Positions 41,112 through 52,635 of a DNA stretch of 64,000 nucleotides are shown piece by piece (within the stretch, counting starts at the first letter, position 1; the number at the start of each line of letters is the position of its first letter). The stretch is taken from the NCBI GenBank assembly GCA_023910605.1, contig JAAVVV010000001.1, forward strand, positions 2,284,698-2,348,697, in the 5' to 3' direction. Below the pieces are notes generated by a model that saw only the letters and a list, made by a program, of their open reading frames with translations, had not been told where the DNA came from and ran no database searches. The stretch is from Bosea sp. (in: a-proteobacteria). Its GTDB lineage: Bacteria; Pseudomonadota; Alphaproteobacteria; Rhizobiales; Beijerinckiaceae. A program made the position numbers and the translations under genes.

Positions 41112-41483
41112 ATGGGTTCGCCGCAAGGTGCCAGATTGATGCTCCGCTTGTCCTTCCGTGGACGCTCGCGCCGGAAATCGGTGACCATGCCCAGCTGGGC
41201 CTTCGGGCTCATGGCGGCCGGCAGCGCCGCGTTGGGCATCGCCATGTTCCTGGTCATCAGCGCGCTTGCGGTGCTGCTTTTGCCGGTCGTGCTGCTCGCG
41301 GGCGGGGTCACGGCCTTCGTGATGCGCAAGCGCATCGAGCGCGTGCTGAGCGGCGCGGGCCTGTCGACGCCTCGGCCAGGCGTGGACCGCCGGCATGCGA
41401 CGCGCAAGCCGCCCGGCCCGGACATCGAGGATGTGGAGTATCGCGTCATTGAGGAGCCGGCGCGAGATACTTCGCGCCGCTGA
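41112..41483 (+). CDS. small hypothetical membrane protein
   Basis: The 123-residue product (or 114 from ATG 41139) has a basic N-terminus, one long hydrophobic stretch that could form two helices (about 30-72, ALGIAMFLVISALAVLLLPV), and a polar tail ending in an acidic patch (DIEDVEYRVIEEPA). I do not recognise a family. The frame, a Shine-Dalgarno-like AGGAA or AAGGTG, and its fit between mazG and the convergent DMT transporter support a real gene. Confidence 0.55.
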   Translation: MGSPQGARLMLRLSFRGRSRRKSVTMPSWAFGLMAAGSAALGIAMFLVISALAVLLLPVVLLAGGVTAFVMRKRIERVLSGAGLSTPRPGVDRRHATRKPPGPDIEDVEYRVIEEPARDTSRR

Positions 41484-41496
41484 TCGGGTGCAGCAT

Positions 41497-42423
41497 TCAG
41501 GCCGGCGTCGCGTCATGCCGGGGCTTGGGCGCCGGCTTCCAGGCGGCCATGAGCAGCCCGCTTACGATGAGCCCTATGCCCGCAAGCTGGAGCGGCCCCG
41601 GCCATTCACCGAGGATCGGCATGCCCATAATGGTTCCGACGACCGGGATCATGGGCGGGAACCGGCCAGCGACGCCCACACCGATGATCTTGGCCGCCCA
41701 GGCCCAGACCCAGAGCCCGATCACCACGTTCAGCAGGCCCTGGTTGAGCCCATGGGCCAGCAGCACCCACCAGGGCGCCACATCGAAGCCACGGAAGAAG
41801 AACAGCGCGTAAAATGGCAGGTAGGCGATCGACAGAACCGAAACGATGGCCGTCGCCTTGAGCCCGTCAGTCTTCCAGCGAGTCAGCATCAGCGGATAGA
41901 AGCCCCAGAGCAGGCCAACCCCGAGGAAGCACAGATCGCCCCACAGCATGTCCGGCGTCGCGGCCGAGGGCTTGGCGCCAGCCACCGCGAGGCAGGCCAG
42001 ACCTGACAGCACCACGGCGATGCCGATGACAAGCGGCCGGCTCAGCTTCGTGCCGAACATCATGACGCCGCCGATGATGCCGATGAGGGTCACGGTGCCC
42101 GGGCCGATTGACGCGCCATGGGCGGCGGGCGCCATGGTCAGCCCGGTGAGCATCAGCCAGCTCATGGGAAAGCCGCTCATTGCCGTGAGCGCAAGCCCGC
42201 GGCCCCAGCCGATGCCCGCGCAATCACGCCAGCCCGTGAGCCCGAAGACCGGCAGAAGAATCAGGCCCGCCAGTGCAAATCGCAGCGCCAGCAGGTCGTG
42301 CGCTGACAAGCCGTTGAGCACCGCATGCCGGCTGACCACAAAGTTCGAGCCGTAGATCAGCATCGCGAAGGCCATGCCGGCGAAAGCAAGGTGCCGTTTC
42401 GAGAGGTTCGTCAGAAATGCCAT
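41497..42423 (-). CDS. EamA/DMT-family transporter
   Basis: Ten hydrophobic helices in two EamA repeats (LAFAGMAFAMLIYGSNFVVSR... and the half starting MLWGDLCFLGVGLLWGFYPL) mark a drug/metabolite exporter. ATG 42423 gives 308 residues, the family's normal size; an ATG at 42456 is also open. The substrate is unknown. It stands alone between a convergent small membrane-protein gene and eno. Confidence 0.85.
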   Translation of the reverse strand: MAFLTNLSKRHLAFAGMAFAMLIYGSNFVVSRHAVLNGLSAHDLLALRFALAGLILLPVFGLTGWRDCAGIGWGRGLALTAMSGFPMSWLMLTGLTMAPAAHGASIGPGTVTLIGIIGGVMMFGTKLSRPLVIGIAVVLSGLACLAVAGAKPSAATPDMLWGDLCFLGVGLLWGFYPLMLTRWKTDGLKATAIVSVLSIAYLPFYALFFFRGFDVAPWWVLLAHGLNQGLLNVVIGLWVWAWAAKIIGVGVAGRFPPMIPVVGTIMGMPILGEWPGPLQLAGIGLIVSGLLMAAWKPAPKPRHDATPA

Positions 42424-42534
42424 GCGATCCGCCGTGCGCCCATGGCGATAAGACATGAGCGCGCCGTCATTGAAAACGGCGCGCAACGCATGGCTGCGTG
42501 CGCGCCGCATGCGAAAGTCCGGCCGCCTGTGCGG

Positions 42535-44486
<1,952 letters not shown>

Positions 44487-44496
44487 TTGCGGCGCG

Positions 44497-45903
44497 CTAC
44501 AGGCCAAACCAGAGCGTCGCGATCCCCAGGAAAGCGAAGAAGCCGACCACATCCGTCACCGTGGTGACGAAGGTGCCGGATGACACGGCCGGGTCGATGC
44601 CAACCCTGTCCAGCATGATGGGAATCGCGGCGCCCGCGACGGCAGCGGCGAACAGATTCGCCATCATCGCAAGCCCGATCACCACGCCGAGTTGAGGATT
44701 GCCGAACCAGAGGCCCGCCACCGCGCCCGTGATGAGGGCGAAGGCCGCGCCGTTGATGAACGACACGAGCAATTCGCGCTTCACGAAACGGTTGATGTTC
44801 AAGTTGCCGAGTTCGCCCGTGCCAAGCGCCCGCACGGCCACCGTCATGGTCTGGGTCGCGGCATTGCCGCCCTGGCTGGCCACCACCGGGGCAAGCACGG
44901 CCAGAGCCACCATCTTCTCCAGGCTGCCTTCGAAGAGCTTCATCACGGCCGCTGCGAAGAAGGCGGTAAGGAGATTGACGAAAAGCCATTGGAAACGGCT
45001 TCGCGCGATCGCGGGCACGGTATCCGAAAGTTCCTCATCCGCCTTGACGCCGCCAAGCGCCTTGATCTCCTCGTCCGCCTCGTCGTCGATGATGTCGACG
45101 ATGTCGTCGATGGTCATCACGCCGACCAGCCGTTCCGCCGCATCGATCACCGGCGCCGAGACGAAATTGTAGCGCTTGAAGATCTGCGCCACGTCGGTGA
45201 GCTCATCCGTCGCCTTGATCGTCCTGCGGTCAGGGTCGGCAAGCGCCGCCATCTTCACGGGACGCTTTGTGCGCAGGAGCTTGTCGAGCGCTACCGCTCC
45301 AACGAAGCGCTGCGAAGGATCGACCACATAAATCTCGTAGAAGGTTTCCGGCAGGTCCTGCGTGTCGCGCATGAAGTCGATCGACTGACCCACGGTCCAG
45401 AAAGGGGGCACCGCGATCACCTCGGTCTGCATGCGGCGCCCGGCGCTGCCCTCCGGGTAATCGAGACTTTTCTGGAGCGCGATCCGCTCCGTGGCCGGCA
45501 TCTTGTCGAGGATTTCCGCCTTGTCGGCCTCATCCATGTCTTCGAGGATGTAGACAGCATCGTCGGAGTCGAGCTCGCGCATCCCCTCTGCGACGGTCTC
45601 GGGCTCGAGTTCCTCGAGGATTTCCTCGCGGATGGCGTCGTCGACCTCGGTCAGCGCCGTGAAGTCGAAGTCTGCTCCAAGCGTCTCGATCAGCTTGGGC
45701 CGGTCATCGGCATCGAGCGCCTGCAGAAGAGCGCCAAGGTCTGCCTCGTGCAAGGCGCCCGCCAGAGCCAACAGGCCATCATGATCGCCCGCCGCGACGA
45801 AATCCTCGACACGCGCCACGAACGCAGCTTCAATCTCGCCATCCTCGTCCCTGAAGGCGAGTGGCAAGGATTGCTGCGCTGCGTTGGCTCGCTCGTCCAG
45901 CAT
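44497..45903 (-). CDS. mgtE: magnesium transporter MgtE
   Basis: MgtE is a dimeric Mg2+ channel gated by cytosolic Mg2+. From ATG 45903 (AGGACGGA upstream) it has 468 residues. These form an N-domain of acidic helices (EILEELEPETVAEGMRELDSDDA), paired CBS domains (about 150-275; VVDPSQRFVGAVALDKLL and VGVMTIDDIVDIIDDEADEE), and five membrane helices with PVVASQGGNAATQTMTVAVR. A TTG 22 codons upstream is less likely. It is convergent with queF, 10 bases apart. Confidence 0.94.
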   Translation of the reverse strand: MLDERANAAQQSLPLAFRDEDGEIEAAFVARVEDFVAAGDHDGLLALAGALHEADLGALLQALDADDRPKLIETLGADFDFTALTEVDDAIREEILEELEPETVAEGMRELDSDDAVYILEDMDEADKAEILDKMPATERIALQKSLDYPEGSAGRRMQTEVIAVPPFWTVGQSIDFMRDTQDLPETFYEIYVVDPSQRFVGAVALDKLLRTKRPVKMAALADPDRRTIKATDELTDVAQIFKRYNFVSAPVIDAAERLVGVMTIDDIVDIIDDEADEEIKALGGVKADEELSDTVPAIARSRFQWLFVNLLTAFFAAAVMKLFEGSLEKMVALAVLAPVVASQGGNAATQTMTVAVRALGTGELGNLNINRFVKRELLVSFINGAAFALITGAVAGLWFGNPQLGVVIGLAMMANLFAAAVAGAAIPIMLDRVGIDPAVSSGTFVTTVTDVVGFFAFLGIATLWFGL

Positions 45904-46096
45904 GCGGTTCCGTCCTGGCGCCCGGGGGATGATCGACGGACTTGTCGCAAACCGGGGCTGGATTGACAACGCTGCAAAGGCGCGAAACCGGCCGTTGGCC
46001 GATCATATCCCCGGCGCCAGAGCTGTACCGGGCTGTGCCCAAACGCAAGACGGCGACCCTTGCAGGATCGCCGTCTCACAGGCTTTCGCCCAGATT

Positions 46097-46181
46097 TGGT
46101 GCGGCCAAGAGGACTCGAACCTCCACTAGTTTCCCAACTAGCACCTCAAGCTAGCGCGTCTACCAATTCCGCCATGGCCGC
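46097..46181 (-). tRNA. tRNA-Leu (anticodon GAG)
   Basis: The 85-base gene on the minus strand has acceptor arms GCGGCCA / TGGCCGC, discriminator A and encoded CCA. The anticodon stem CTAGC / GCTAG encloses loop TTGAGGT (anticodon GAG). A class II variable arm is present, and the T-arm reads GGTTCGAGTCC. It decodes CUC and CUU. I see no repeated 3' end in the island downstream that would mark it as an integration site. Confidence 0.95.
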
Positions 46182-46274
46182 GGGAAGCCCCTGGTTGCGT
46201 CGCAACGCGAAGGCAGCGAGCGCGGCTTAGCAAATCACCGTCACCGCCACAAGCACGAAAACCTCGCGGCGACG

Positions 46275-46577
46275 TCAGGCTGCGATGGCATCGGGCCCGG
46301 GTTCGGGCTCCGGTTCCTCGGGTCGATAGACCTCGCGTATGATGCGGGGACGCTTTAGCAGCTCCGTGACCTCGATCTGGATTCGCGTGCCGGACACGAT
46401 CACCTGGCCCATGGCGAAGACATGCCCATTGGCGACGATTTCGACGAAATCCGCCTCGCTCGTGGTGAGCTCGACCACCGCGCCGCGGCCCATGCGCAGC
46501 AGCTTGTGGACCGGCATGATGGTCTGGCCAAGGATCACGCTGACATCGATCAGCACCTTGTCAAGATCGGTCTGCAA
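46275..46577 (-). CDS. FliN-like SpoA-domain protein (flagellar motor switch family)
   Basis: The 100-residue product is nearly all SpoA domain: VLIDVSVILGQTIMPVHKLLRMGRGAVVEL, then VEIVANGHVFAMGQVIVSG, with a short acidic, proline-rich tail. It matches FliN of the flagellar C-ring or its type III secretion relatives. AGGAGG six bases before a TTG at 46577 fixes the start; no ATG or GTG fits. No flagellar gene is near, so it is either a dispersed fliN or an orphan. It is divergent from lipB. Confidence 0.8.
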   Translation of the reverse strand: MQTDLDKVLIDVSVILGQTIMPVHKLLRMGRGAVVELTTSEADFVEIVANGHVFAMGQVIVSGTRIQIEVTELLKRPRIIREVYRPEEPEPEPGPDAIAA

Positions 46578-46649
46578 CGCTTGCCTCCTGCACGCGGACT
46601 TGCCACATGAATGCCTGCGGTACAGTGCGGCGGACAAGGTTAACCGGTT

Positions 46650-47381
46650 GTGAATCTCACATCGCGAAAAGGCCTCGCTCAGCTGAATTCTTCAGCCGGA
46701 GCGCCGGTGGAGTGGCGCATCAGCGACGGCCCCGTGGCCTATCCCGACGCCGTCCGCGCCATGGAGGAGCGCGTCGCGGCGATCGCTGATGGAGCGGCGC
46801 CCGAACTCGTCTGGCTGCTTGAGCATCCGCCTCTTTACACGGCGGGCACTTCCGCCAGAAGTGACGACCTGATCGCGCCGGAGCGCTTTCCTGTGTTCGA
46901 GGCGGGTCGGGGAGGGCAATACACCTATCACGGGCCCGGCCAGCGCGTGGCCTATGTCATGCTGGACCTCAGGCGGCGGGGCCCAGACCTGCGCCGTTTC
47001 GTGGCCAGCCTCGAGGCCTGGTTGATCGAGACGCTGGCGGCGTTCAACGTCGCCGGGGAGACCCGCGAGGATCGGGTGGGGGTGTGGGTGAGGCGGCCGG
47101 ACCGCGCCCCGCCGCCGGGCGCGCCGGAAGGAATGATGGCGGAGGACAAGATTGCGGCGATCGGCATCCGCGTCCGGCGCTGGGTTTCTTTCCACGGCGT
47201 TTCACTGAATGTGGAGCCAGACCTCAGCCATTTCGACGGAATCGTGCCCTGTGGGGTGCAACTGCACGGGGTGACCTCTTTGGCGGATCTCGGGTTGACA
47301 GTGTCGATGACGGAAACGGACATGGCGCTGCGCAAAGCCTTCGAGAGCCTTTTCGGCCCGACCATCTCGATCACAGCCTGA
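46650..47381 (+). CDS. lipB: octanoyltransferase LipB
   Basis: LipB moves octanoyl groups from ACP to lipoyl domains. The 243 residues show [40 protein letters not shown], the catalytic lysine region [19 protein letters not shown] and the catalytic cysteine in GIVPCGV. The start is GTG 46650. It is divergent from the fliN-like gene, with only 72 bases between them. Confidence 0.95.
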   Translation: MNLTSRKGLAQLNSSAGAPVEWRISDGPVAYPDAVRAMEERVAAIADGAAPELVWLLEHPPLYTAGTSARSDDLIAPERFPVFEAGRGGQYTYHGPGQRVAYVMLDLRRRGPDLRRFVASLEAWLIETLAAFNVAGETREDRVGVWVRRPDRAPPPGAPEGMMAEDKIAAIGIRVRRWVSFHGVSLNVEPDLSHFDGIVPCGVQLHGVTSLADLGLTVSMTETDMALRKAFESLFGPTISITA

Positions 47382-47725
47382 TCATGGCCGGCAGCAGGCA
47401 AAAGCAGGTCGAGGTCGGCGACAGGGCGGCCTGGCTCGAAAGCCATCATGCTCGCCGTGACAGAAACTGGCTGATCTAACCGCGCAAACGGAACCGCATG
47501 TGGTCTGCGGCGAACCCTTGCGAAGGTCGAGTGCTTGATGAAAGCGGGCTCGATGATGCCGGCCCGGCTCCGGGGGTCGCGCGTGAAACGCGCCGCCCGG
47601 ATCGCCGCACCCGCCGACGCCCCGAAGCAGGCGGCGCTTCGCCGCCTGAAGCCAGGGAAAGGCTTCATTCACCCTGTGATGGAATCATCGATTCTGCGGA
47701 ATCAGTGATTCAAAGGATGCACATC
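47382..47725 (+). other. gene-free gap after lipB with a perfect hairpin
   Basis: These 344 bases hold no convincing gene. At 47628-47648 there is a perfect 9-base inverted repeat CAGGCGGCG / CGCCGCCTG with a CTT loop. It has no T-run, so its role as a terminator for lipB is uncertain. Confidence 0.6.
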
Positions 47726-47923
47726 ATGATCAAAGTAGCAGCGCTCGCGATTGTCGCCCTCGGCCTTGCGGCTTGCACGACCACCGATCAGCGCATTGCC
47801 GGCGCGGCGGCTGGTGCAGGGACGGGGGCCTTGGTGGCCGGCCCGATCGGCGCGATTGCAGGTGGCGCGATCGGCGCGGTCGCCGCTCCCACTGTGACCG
47901 GCACCTTGCGGCGCACGCAGTAA
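47726..47923 (+). CDS. small glycine-zipper lipoprotein
   Basis: The 65-residue product has a signal peptide with lipobox LGLAAC (Cys 17), then TTTDQR and a glycine-zipper stretch of about 35 residues ([21 protein letters not shown]). Such proteins sit in the envelope, often in the outer membrane, and are linked to stability or stress; no specific role can be given. AAGG nine bases upstream favours ATG 47726 over 47717. Confidence 0.75.
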   Translation: MIKVAALAIVALGLAACTTTDQRIAGAAAGAGTGALVAGPIGAIAGGAIGAVAAPTVTGTLRRTQ

Positions 47924-48035
47924 TCCCCCCGATCGTCGCAGTGCCACGTTCCGCTTCCTGACCGTGCAGTCCTGCGCCGTTGCGCGGGGGACCAGCCCGC
48001 GCCATAACCGGCCACCATCTGAGAAGGGTCGGCTC

Positions 48036-49643
48036 ATGGCTGTCGTGACCAGCACCATCGACGTGAACGCGGCGGACGCAAGAGTCTGCGCCTCCGAATG
48101 GGAGCGGTTGCGAGCCGAGCTTCTTGAGCGGCGCGGGACTGCGGCCGCCGGCGGCAACGCGAAGGCGCGCGAGCGCCACGCCGCGCGCGGCAAGCTGCTC
48201 CCGCGCGAACGGGTCGCCACGCTTCTCGATCCCGGCTCTCCCTTCCTGGAGATAGGCGCACTTGCGGCCTTCGGCATGTATGGTGACGACATCCATGGCG
48301 CGGGGATGATCGCCGGCATCGGCCGGGTCTCCGGCCGAGAGGTGATGGTGGTGTGCAACGACGCCACCATCAAGGGCGGCACCTACTATCCCATGACGGT
48401 GAAGAAGCATCTGCGCGCGCAGGAGATCGCGCGCGAGAACCACCTGCCTTGCGTCTATCTGGTGGATTCGGGTGGCGCGAACCTGCCGCACCAGACCGAT
48501 GTCTTCCCCGACCGGGAGCACTTCGGCCGCATCTTCTACAACCAGGCCACCTTGTCGTCGCTCGGCATTCCGCAGATCGCGGTGGTGATGGGCTCGTGCA
48601 CCGCCGGCGGCGCTTACGTGCCGGCCATGTCCGACGAGACGATCATCGTGCGCCGGCAAGGAACGATCTTTCTGGGCGGCCCGCCGCTGGTCAAGGCTGC
48701 GACCGGCGAAGTGGTGTCCGCCGAAGATCTCGGCGGAGGAGACGTGCATACGCGCCTTTCCGGCGTTGCAGACCATCTTGCCGCCGACGATCAGCATGCG
48801 TTGGCGCTGGCGCGCCGCATCGTCGGCACGCTGGGCACGGTGAAGAGCCCGTCGATCGCGCTGTCCGACGCGGCGGAGCCCCTGCTCAATCCGGCCGAAC
48901 TGGAAGCCATCGTGCCCACGGACCTGCGCAAGCAGTATGACATTCGCGAGGTCATCGGCCGTTTGGTGGACGGCTCCGACTTCGATGAGTTCAAGGCGCG
49001 CTATGGCGTCACGCTGGTGACAGGCTTTGCCCGGCTCCATGGCATGCCGATCGGCATCATCGCCAATAACGGCATCCTGTTTTCGGAAAGCGCGCAAAAG
49101 GGCACGCATTTCATCGAGCTGTGCTGCCAGCGTCGCATCCCGCTGCTGTTCTTGCAGAATATCTCCGGCTTCATGGTAGGTCGCGACTTCGAGGCCCGCG
49201 GCATCGCCAAGGACGGCGCCAAGCTGGTAACGGCTGTGGCCTGCGCGCAGGTGCCGAAGATCACGGTGCTGGTGGGTGGCTCGTTCGGGGCCGGCAATTA
49301 CGGCATGTGCGGCCGAGCCTATTCGCCGCGCTTCCTGTTCAGCTGGCCCAACAGCCGCATCTCCGTCATGGGCGGGGAGCAGGCGGCGAGCGTGCTCGCC
49401 ACCGTGCGCCGCGACAATATCGAGGCTGCAGGCAAGATCTGGAGCGCGCAGGAGGAGGAAGCCTTCAAGGCGCCGGTGCGCGAGCAGTACGAAACCGAGG
49501 GCAACCCCTATCACGCAACCGCGCGGCTGTGGGATGACGGCATCATCCTGCCATCCGAGACGCGGCGCGTGCTGGCGCTGGCCTTCTCCGCCTGCCTGAA
49601 CGCGCCGATCCCACCGACGCGCTTTGGCGTCTTCAGGATGTGA
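48036..49643 (+). CDS. acyl-CoA carboxylase carboxyltransferase (beta) subunit, methylcrotonyl-CoA type
   Basis: The 535-residue biotin-dependent carboxyltransferase has [23 protein letters not shown], the CoA-side [19 protein letters not shown] and the C-terminal half [20 protein letters not shown] with [19 protein letters not shown]. This closely resembles MccB of leucine breakdown. No biotin carboxylase (mccA) or other leucine-catabolic gene adjoins it, so the substrate may be methylcrotonyl-, geranyl- or another acyl-CoA. AAGGG precedes the ATG. Confidence 0.87.
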   Translation: MAVVTSTIDVNAADARVCASEWERLRAELLERRGTAAAGGNAKARERHAARGKLLPRERVATLLDPGSPFLEIGALAAFGMYGDDIHGAGMIAGIGRVSGREVMVVCNDATIKGGTYYPMTVKKHLRAQEIARENHLPCVYLVDSGGANLPHQTDVFPDREHFGRIFYNQATLSSLGIPQIAVVMGSCTAGGAYVPAMSDETIIVRRQGTIFLGGPPLVKAATGEVVSAEDLGGGDVHTRLSGVADHLAADDQHALALARRIVGTLGTVKSPSIALSDAAEPLLNPAELEAIVPTDLRKQYDIREVIGRLVDGSDFDEFKARYGVTLVTGFARLHGMPIGIIANNGILFSESAQKGTHFIELCCQRRIPLLFLQNISGFMVGRDFEARGIAKDGAKLVTAVACAQVPKITVLVGGSFGAGNYGMCGRAYSPRFLFSWPNSRISVMGGEQAASVLATVRRDNIEAAGKIWSAQEEEAFKAPVREQYETEGNPYHATARLWDDGIILPSETRRVLALAFSACLNAPIPPTRFGVFRM

Positions 49644-49974
49644 CTGGCCGCCTCGGCCGGTGCGCGCAGCAGGGCGTTTGCTCTGCATGGGTTGAGAGTT
49701 GGCACGGTGTCGCTGCTTTTTCAGGGAGCCTTCAGCAGCTCATCCGGCAAGCCTATGCTCGACGAGGCAACATGTCGGGGCGTATGATCGCGGTTTTCCG
49801 ACGCCACAATTGACCTCCGTCCATGACAATGATGAGGCAGCTCAGGTACAGCAGTCCATAACTGCATCGTATGGTTGACGGTCTGGCGGGGAGGTCTGGC
49901 TACATCATGGCAGCAAAAACCAAGCCGATGCATGCCTGCGGCTCATCCGATGTTACGTCCGGAAACGCTGCTGC
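49644..49974 (+). other. gene-free gap before aat
   Basis: These 331 bases contain a short hairpin right after the carboxylase stop (GGCCG-CCT-CGGCC, 49646-49658, no T-run). I see no gene or RNA in the rest; it probably holds the aat promoter. Confidence 0.5.
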
Positions 49975-50640
49975 ATGAGCGTGAAAGTTACACCGGACAT
50001 CGTGTTGCACGCTTATGCGGCAGGTATGTTCCCCATGTCCGAGGGCGCGGACGATCCCGGCCTGTTCTGGGTTGATCCGGAGATCCGCGGAATCATGCCG
50101 CTCGATGATTTCCACGTGCCGCGTCGCCTCGCGCGGACCGTCCGGCAGGACATTTACGAGATCCGCAGCGACACCGACTTTGCTGGCGTAATCGCCGGTT
50201 GCGCCGCAGCCAAGGCGGGGCGCGGCGAAACCTGGATAAATGGCCGCATCCGCGCGCTCTATGGCGAATTGTTTCGACGCGGTTACGTCCATACGGTCGA
50301 GGCCTGGTCCGGCGGGATGCTGGTGGGCGGCCTTTACGGGGTGTCGCTCGGACGCGCCTTCTTCGGCGAAAGCATGTTCCACCTGCAGACCGATGCCTCG
50401 AAGGTCGCCCTCGTGCATCTGGTTGCCCGGCTCATCCGCGGCGGTTACATGCTGCTCGATACCCAGTTCCAGACCGCGCACCTCTCCCAGTTCGGCACAC
50501 GCGAAGTGGGGCGCGCCGATTATCAGGCCGCTCTGGCGCTGGCGATCGAAAGCGGCTGGGGCGACTGGGCGGCTGCTGGCGTGGGCCTCGGCGGAGCGGA
50601 GGCCCTGCGCGCGATCGACGACAATCGCGCGAAGCGATGA
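49975..50640 (+). CDS. aat: leucyl/phenylalanyl-tRNA-protein transferase
   Basis: Aat adds Leu or Phe to proteins with N-terminal Lys or Arg, marking them for ClpS/ClpAP. The 221 residues contain [23 protein letters not shown], the core [20 protein letters not shown] and [14 protein letters not shown]. It is followed convergently, 3 bases later, by the DUF2155 gene, part of a widespread alphaproteobacterial trio. Confidence 0.96.
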   Translation: MSVKVTPDIVLHAYAAGMFPMSEGADDPGLFWVDPEIRGIMPLDDFHVPRRLARTVRQDIYEIRSDTDFAGVIAGCAAAKAGRGETWINGRIRALYGELFRRGYVHTVEAWSGGMLVGGLYGVSLGRAFFGESMFHLQTDASKVALVHLVARLIRGGYMLLDTQFQTAHLSQFGTREVGRADYQAALALAIESGWGDWAAAGVGLGGAEALRAIDDNRAKR

Positions 50641-50643
50641 GCG

Positions 50644-51258
50644 TCAGTTGTTGGCTGGTTCACGGAAGATCTGTCGCTGCGGCGTTTGCGACGGATTGGT
50701 CGGGAAGAACCGCTGCGTCGGCTGCTGCGGCGCGACAGGAACGCCCTGGGGCGGCCTCACATCGATTCGCCCATCGGTGGCCGGCGCCATTGCGGCGGGC
50801 CGCTGCGGCCTCTGCTGCCGATCCCGCCGCAGTTCGACAGCATCCGCGCTGGGCTCGCGCGGCTCCACGATGACCTCGGTCCCGCCTTTGCAATCCGTCA
50901 TCCAGACATCGTAGATGGCATGCTCCACACCATGCAGGCCGGGGCTCGCGGCATACATCCAGCCTGAGAAGATGCGGCGATAATCGTTGTTGAAGCCGAC
51001 CTCGTCGACCTCCACGAAGGATGTCGTCTGGGGCTGCTCGGTGGCAGGCCGGGTCCAGCACACGCGCGGCGTGATCTGCAGCGAGCCGAACTGCACGGTC
51101 TCGTCAATGTTGACTTCGAAGGCGATGATGCGGCCGGTGATCTTGTCGAGGCCCGAGAACACCGCGATCGGATTGCGGATGCGGTCAGCCAGCGCAGGGG
51201 CTTGCGACATGGCCAGTGCGAGGGCCGAGAGCGCAAGGGTGGAGAAGGCTCGGTTCAT
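50644..51258 (-). CDS. DUF2155-family exported protein
   Basis: From ATG 51258 the 204 residues start with a signal peptide (about 1-23, ending APALA-DRIRNP). A conserved domain follows: AVFSGLDKITGRIIAFEVNI, ITPRVCWTR, FSGWMYAASPGLHGVEHAIYDVW and two cysteines. The C-terminal tail is proline- and glutamine-rich. The function is not known. It lies 163 bases downstream of the NDUFA12 gene on the same strand. Confidence 0.85.
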   Translation of the reverse strand: MNRAFSTLALSALALAMSQAPALADRIRNPIAVFSGLDKITGRIIAFEVNIDETVQFGSLQITPRVCWTRPATEQPQTTSFVEVDEVGFNNDYRRIFSGWMYAASPGLHGVEHAIYDVWMTDCKGGTEVIVEPREPSADAVELRRDRQQRPQRPAAMAPATDGRIDVRPPQGVPVAPQQPTQRFFPTNPSQTPQRQIFREPANN

Positions 51259-51421
51259 TCGGTGTCTCTGCTCTGGCAAGGCTGCTCTTGCATGACGGCG
51301 CCAGGACGGCTGCCGCCCCGGGGCCGACAAATACGCGACTCAACGCACCATGATTACACCTTGACCGTGCGCGGCGCCGCTCAGGCGCGTCGCCGGGGCC
51401 ATGACCGCAAGGGCGGCCGCT

Positions 51422-51832
51422 TCAGCGGCCCGGCGTCCACGCCTCGTAGGCGCCTTCTGACTTCGGATGCACGGACGTGTTCACCGCGGAGCCTGCGGGG
51501 CGATAGGCCTCGTCGGTGCCGGTCATGTTGGCGCGGTGCGGTCGCTGCCAGCTGCGCGCCTTGTAGCTTTCCTCCGAAGGCGCGACATCGACCGTGTGCT
51601 GAAGCCAGCCCTTCCAGCCGGGCGGAATGCGCGACGGCTCGGCCAGCCCTTCGAAAATCACCCAGCGGCGCTCATGGCCCAGCGCAGGATCCAGCTTGCG
51701 GCCCTTGGTGCGGTAATAGACGTTGCCGAACTCATCCTTGCCCACCAGCTCGCCATGGCGCCAGGTGTTGAAGCGGGTGCCGAGGGTCTGGCCATTCCAC
51801 CAGGTGAAGAACTGCAGCAGGAAGGTCTTCAT
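51422..51832 (-). CDS. NDUFA12/B17.2-family complex I accessory subunit
   Basis: The 136-residue protein has the family core TWRHGELVGKDEFGNVYYRTK, followed by RRWVIFEGLAEPSRIPPGWKGWLQHTVDVAP. This is a supernumerary subunit of NADH:ubiquinone oxidoreductase shared by alphaproteobacteria and mitochondria. It is thought to aid assembly at the junction of the two arms. It is encoded far from the nuo operon, as usual. Confidence 0.93.
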   Translation of the reverse strand: MKTFLLQFFTWWNGQTLGTRFNTWRHGELVGKDEFGNVYYRTKGRKLDPALGHERRWVIFEGLAEPSRIPPGWKGWLQHTVDVAPSEESYKARSWQRPHRANMTGTDEAYRPAGSAVNTSVHPKSEGAYEAWTPGR

Positions 51833-52298
51833 GTGCGCCTCGCATCGAGGGTCTGTCGTGCCCGCCGGATGTCACCCGGCGCGCATGCGCCGACCGCCTG
51901 ACCGGTTCCGGACTTCTGCGCGCGGTTATGGCCTCAGCGCGCCGTCATGTCCAGCGCGCTCGCCCTGGACGCGACGGCGTGGCGTGCGCCTCGAAACCGA
52001 TTCGCGACTGGCCCCCGCATTCCGGATGTTGATTCGGGCGGCTCCGGCTTCCGAGATAATCGCTCTCGACGGCTGATGTTGTTGGCAGGACAGAGGTTTG
52101 ATGGCCGTGCCCTCGCGTGATGTGCGAAGCGGCTATGGATACCCTTGATTAACCATGGAATGGCGGCGGCAGGCTGCGCGGAAAGGGCTTTGCCACGCTC
52201 CGCGAAAGCCTCATGTTTCCGCGGCGGGCGTGATTCTCGCTGGCATTACCGGCGCTTAACGCCAGCCCTTGCAGGTTATCCCCAACATCCACAGCGAC
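51833..52298 (+). other. long gene-free stretch upstream of the nrdJ control region
   Basis: No frame here has a plausible ribosome-binding site or family resemblance, and I recognise no RNA. Together with the nrdJ leader it makes an 803-base gap between the divergent NDUFA12 and nrdJ genes. Confidence 0.5.
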
Positions 52299-52314
52299 AC
52301 ACCACATGTAGTGC
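52299..52314 (+). promoter_or_regulatory. candidate NrdR box upstream of nrdJ
   Basis: ACACCACATGTAGTGC is a near-perfect palindrome around CATG and matches the ACAC-N-ACATGT-N-GTGT form of NrdR boxes. Centred 23 bases downstream is a weaker ACATTCCATGTACAAA (52322-52337). NrdR normally binds two boxes spaced by whole helical turns; 23 bases is not ideal, so the second site is doubtful. Confidence 0.55.
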
Positions 52315-52340
52315 TGGCGTTACATTCCATGTACAAAACC

Positions 52341-52369
52341 TTGACGTTCGACGGCCCTGGGCCTAGGTT
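52341..52369 (+). promoter_or_regulatory. candidate nrdJ promoter and long leader
   Basis: TTGACG, a 17-base spacer and TAGGTT form a plausible housekeeping promoter just after the NrdR-like sites. The transcript would have a leader of roughly 260 bases with two G/C hairpins (GGCCCG/CGGGCC at 52455-52468; GCACCG/CGGTGC at 52579-52598). No cobalamin-riboswitch B12 box is visible in it. Confidence 0.45.
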
Positions 52370-52635
52370 TGGATGGTCGCGTTGTCCGCAGCGCGGCCGG
52401 CCCAAGTCGGGTCGGACGGACTTGAAGAGATGTCGTCCCGCAGCTTGCGCGAATGGCCCGTTCGGGCCTCCGCGACTTGGGGCGCCAGCGCTGCGAGACT
52501 TGCGGGCGATTGACACCGGAAGGGCCTGGAGACAACCGGGCGCCGACAGGGGCATCACAACAGGGCTGACGCTGCGCCGCACCGTGGGGAAGCGGTGCAT
52601 TGTCGTGCCCAAAGCATTTTTGAAGGATTGACGAG

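Noticed and set aside
46097..46181. tRNA-Leu as attachment site of the accessory region
   Set aside because: The island starts 10 kb away and no copy of the tRNA 3' end was seen near 56.4-63.3 kb.
52145..52366. Possible 73-residue protein in the nrdJ upstream gap
   Set aside because: No ribosome-binding site, no resemblance to a family, and it would run through the candidate NrdR box and promoter.
52370..52635. Cobalamin riboswitch before nrdJ
   Set aside because: The leader is long and structured, but no B12-box-like GCCACTG motif or recognisable core is present.
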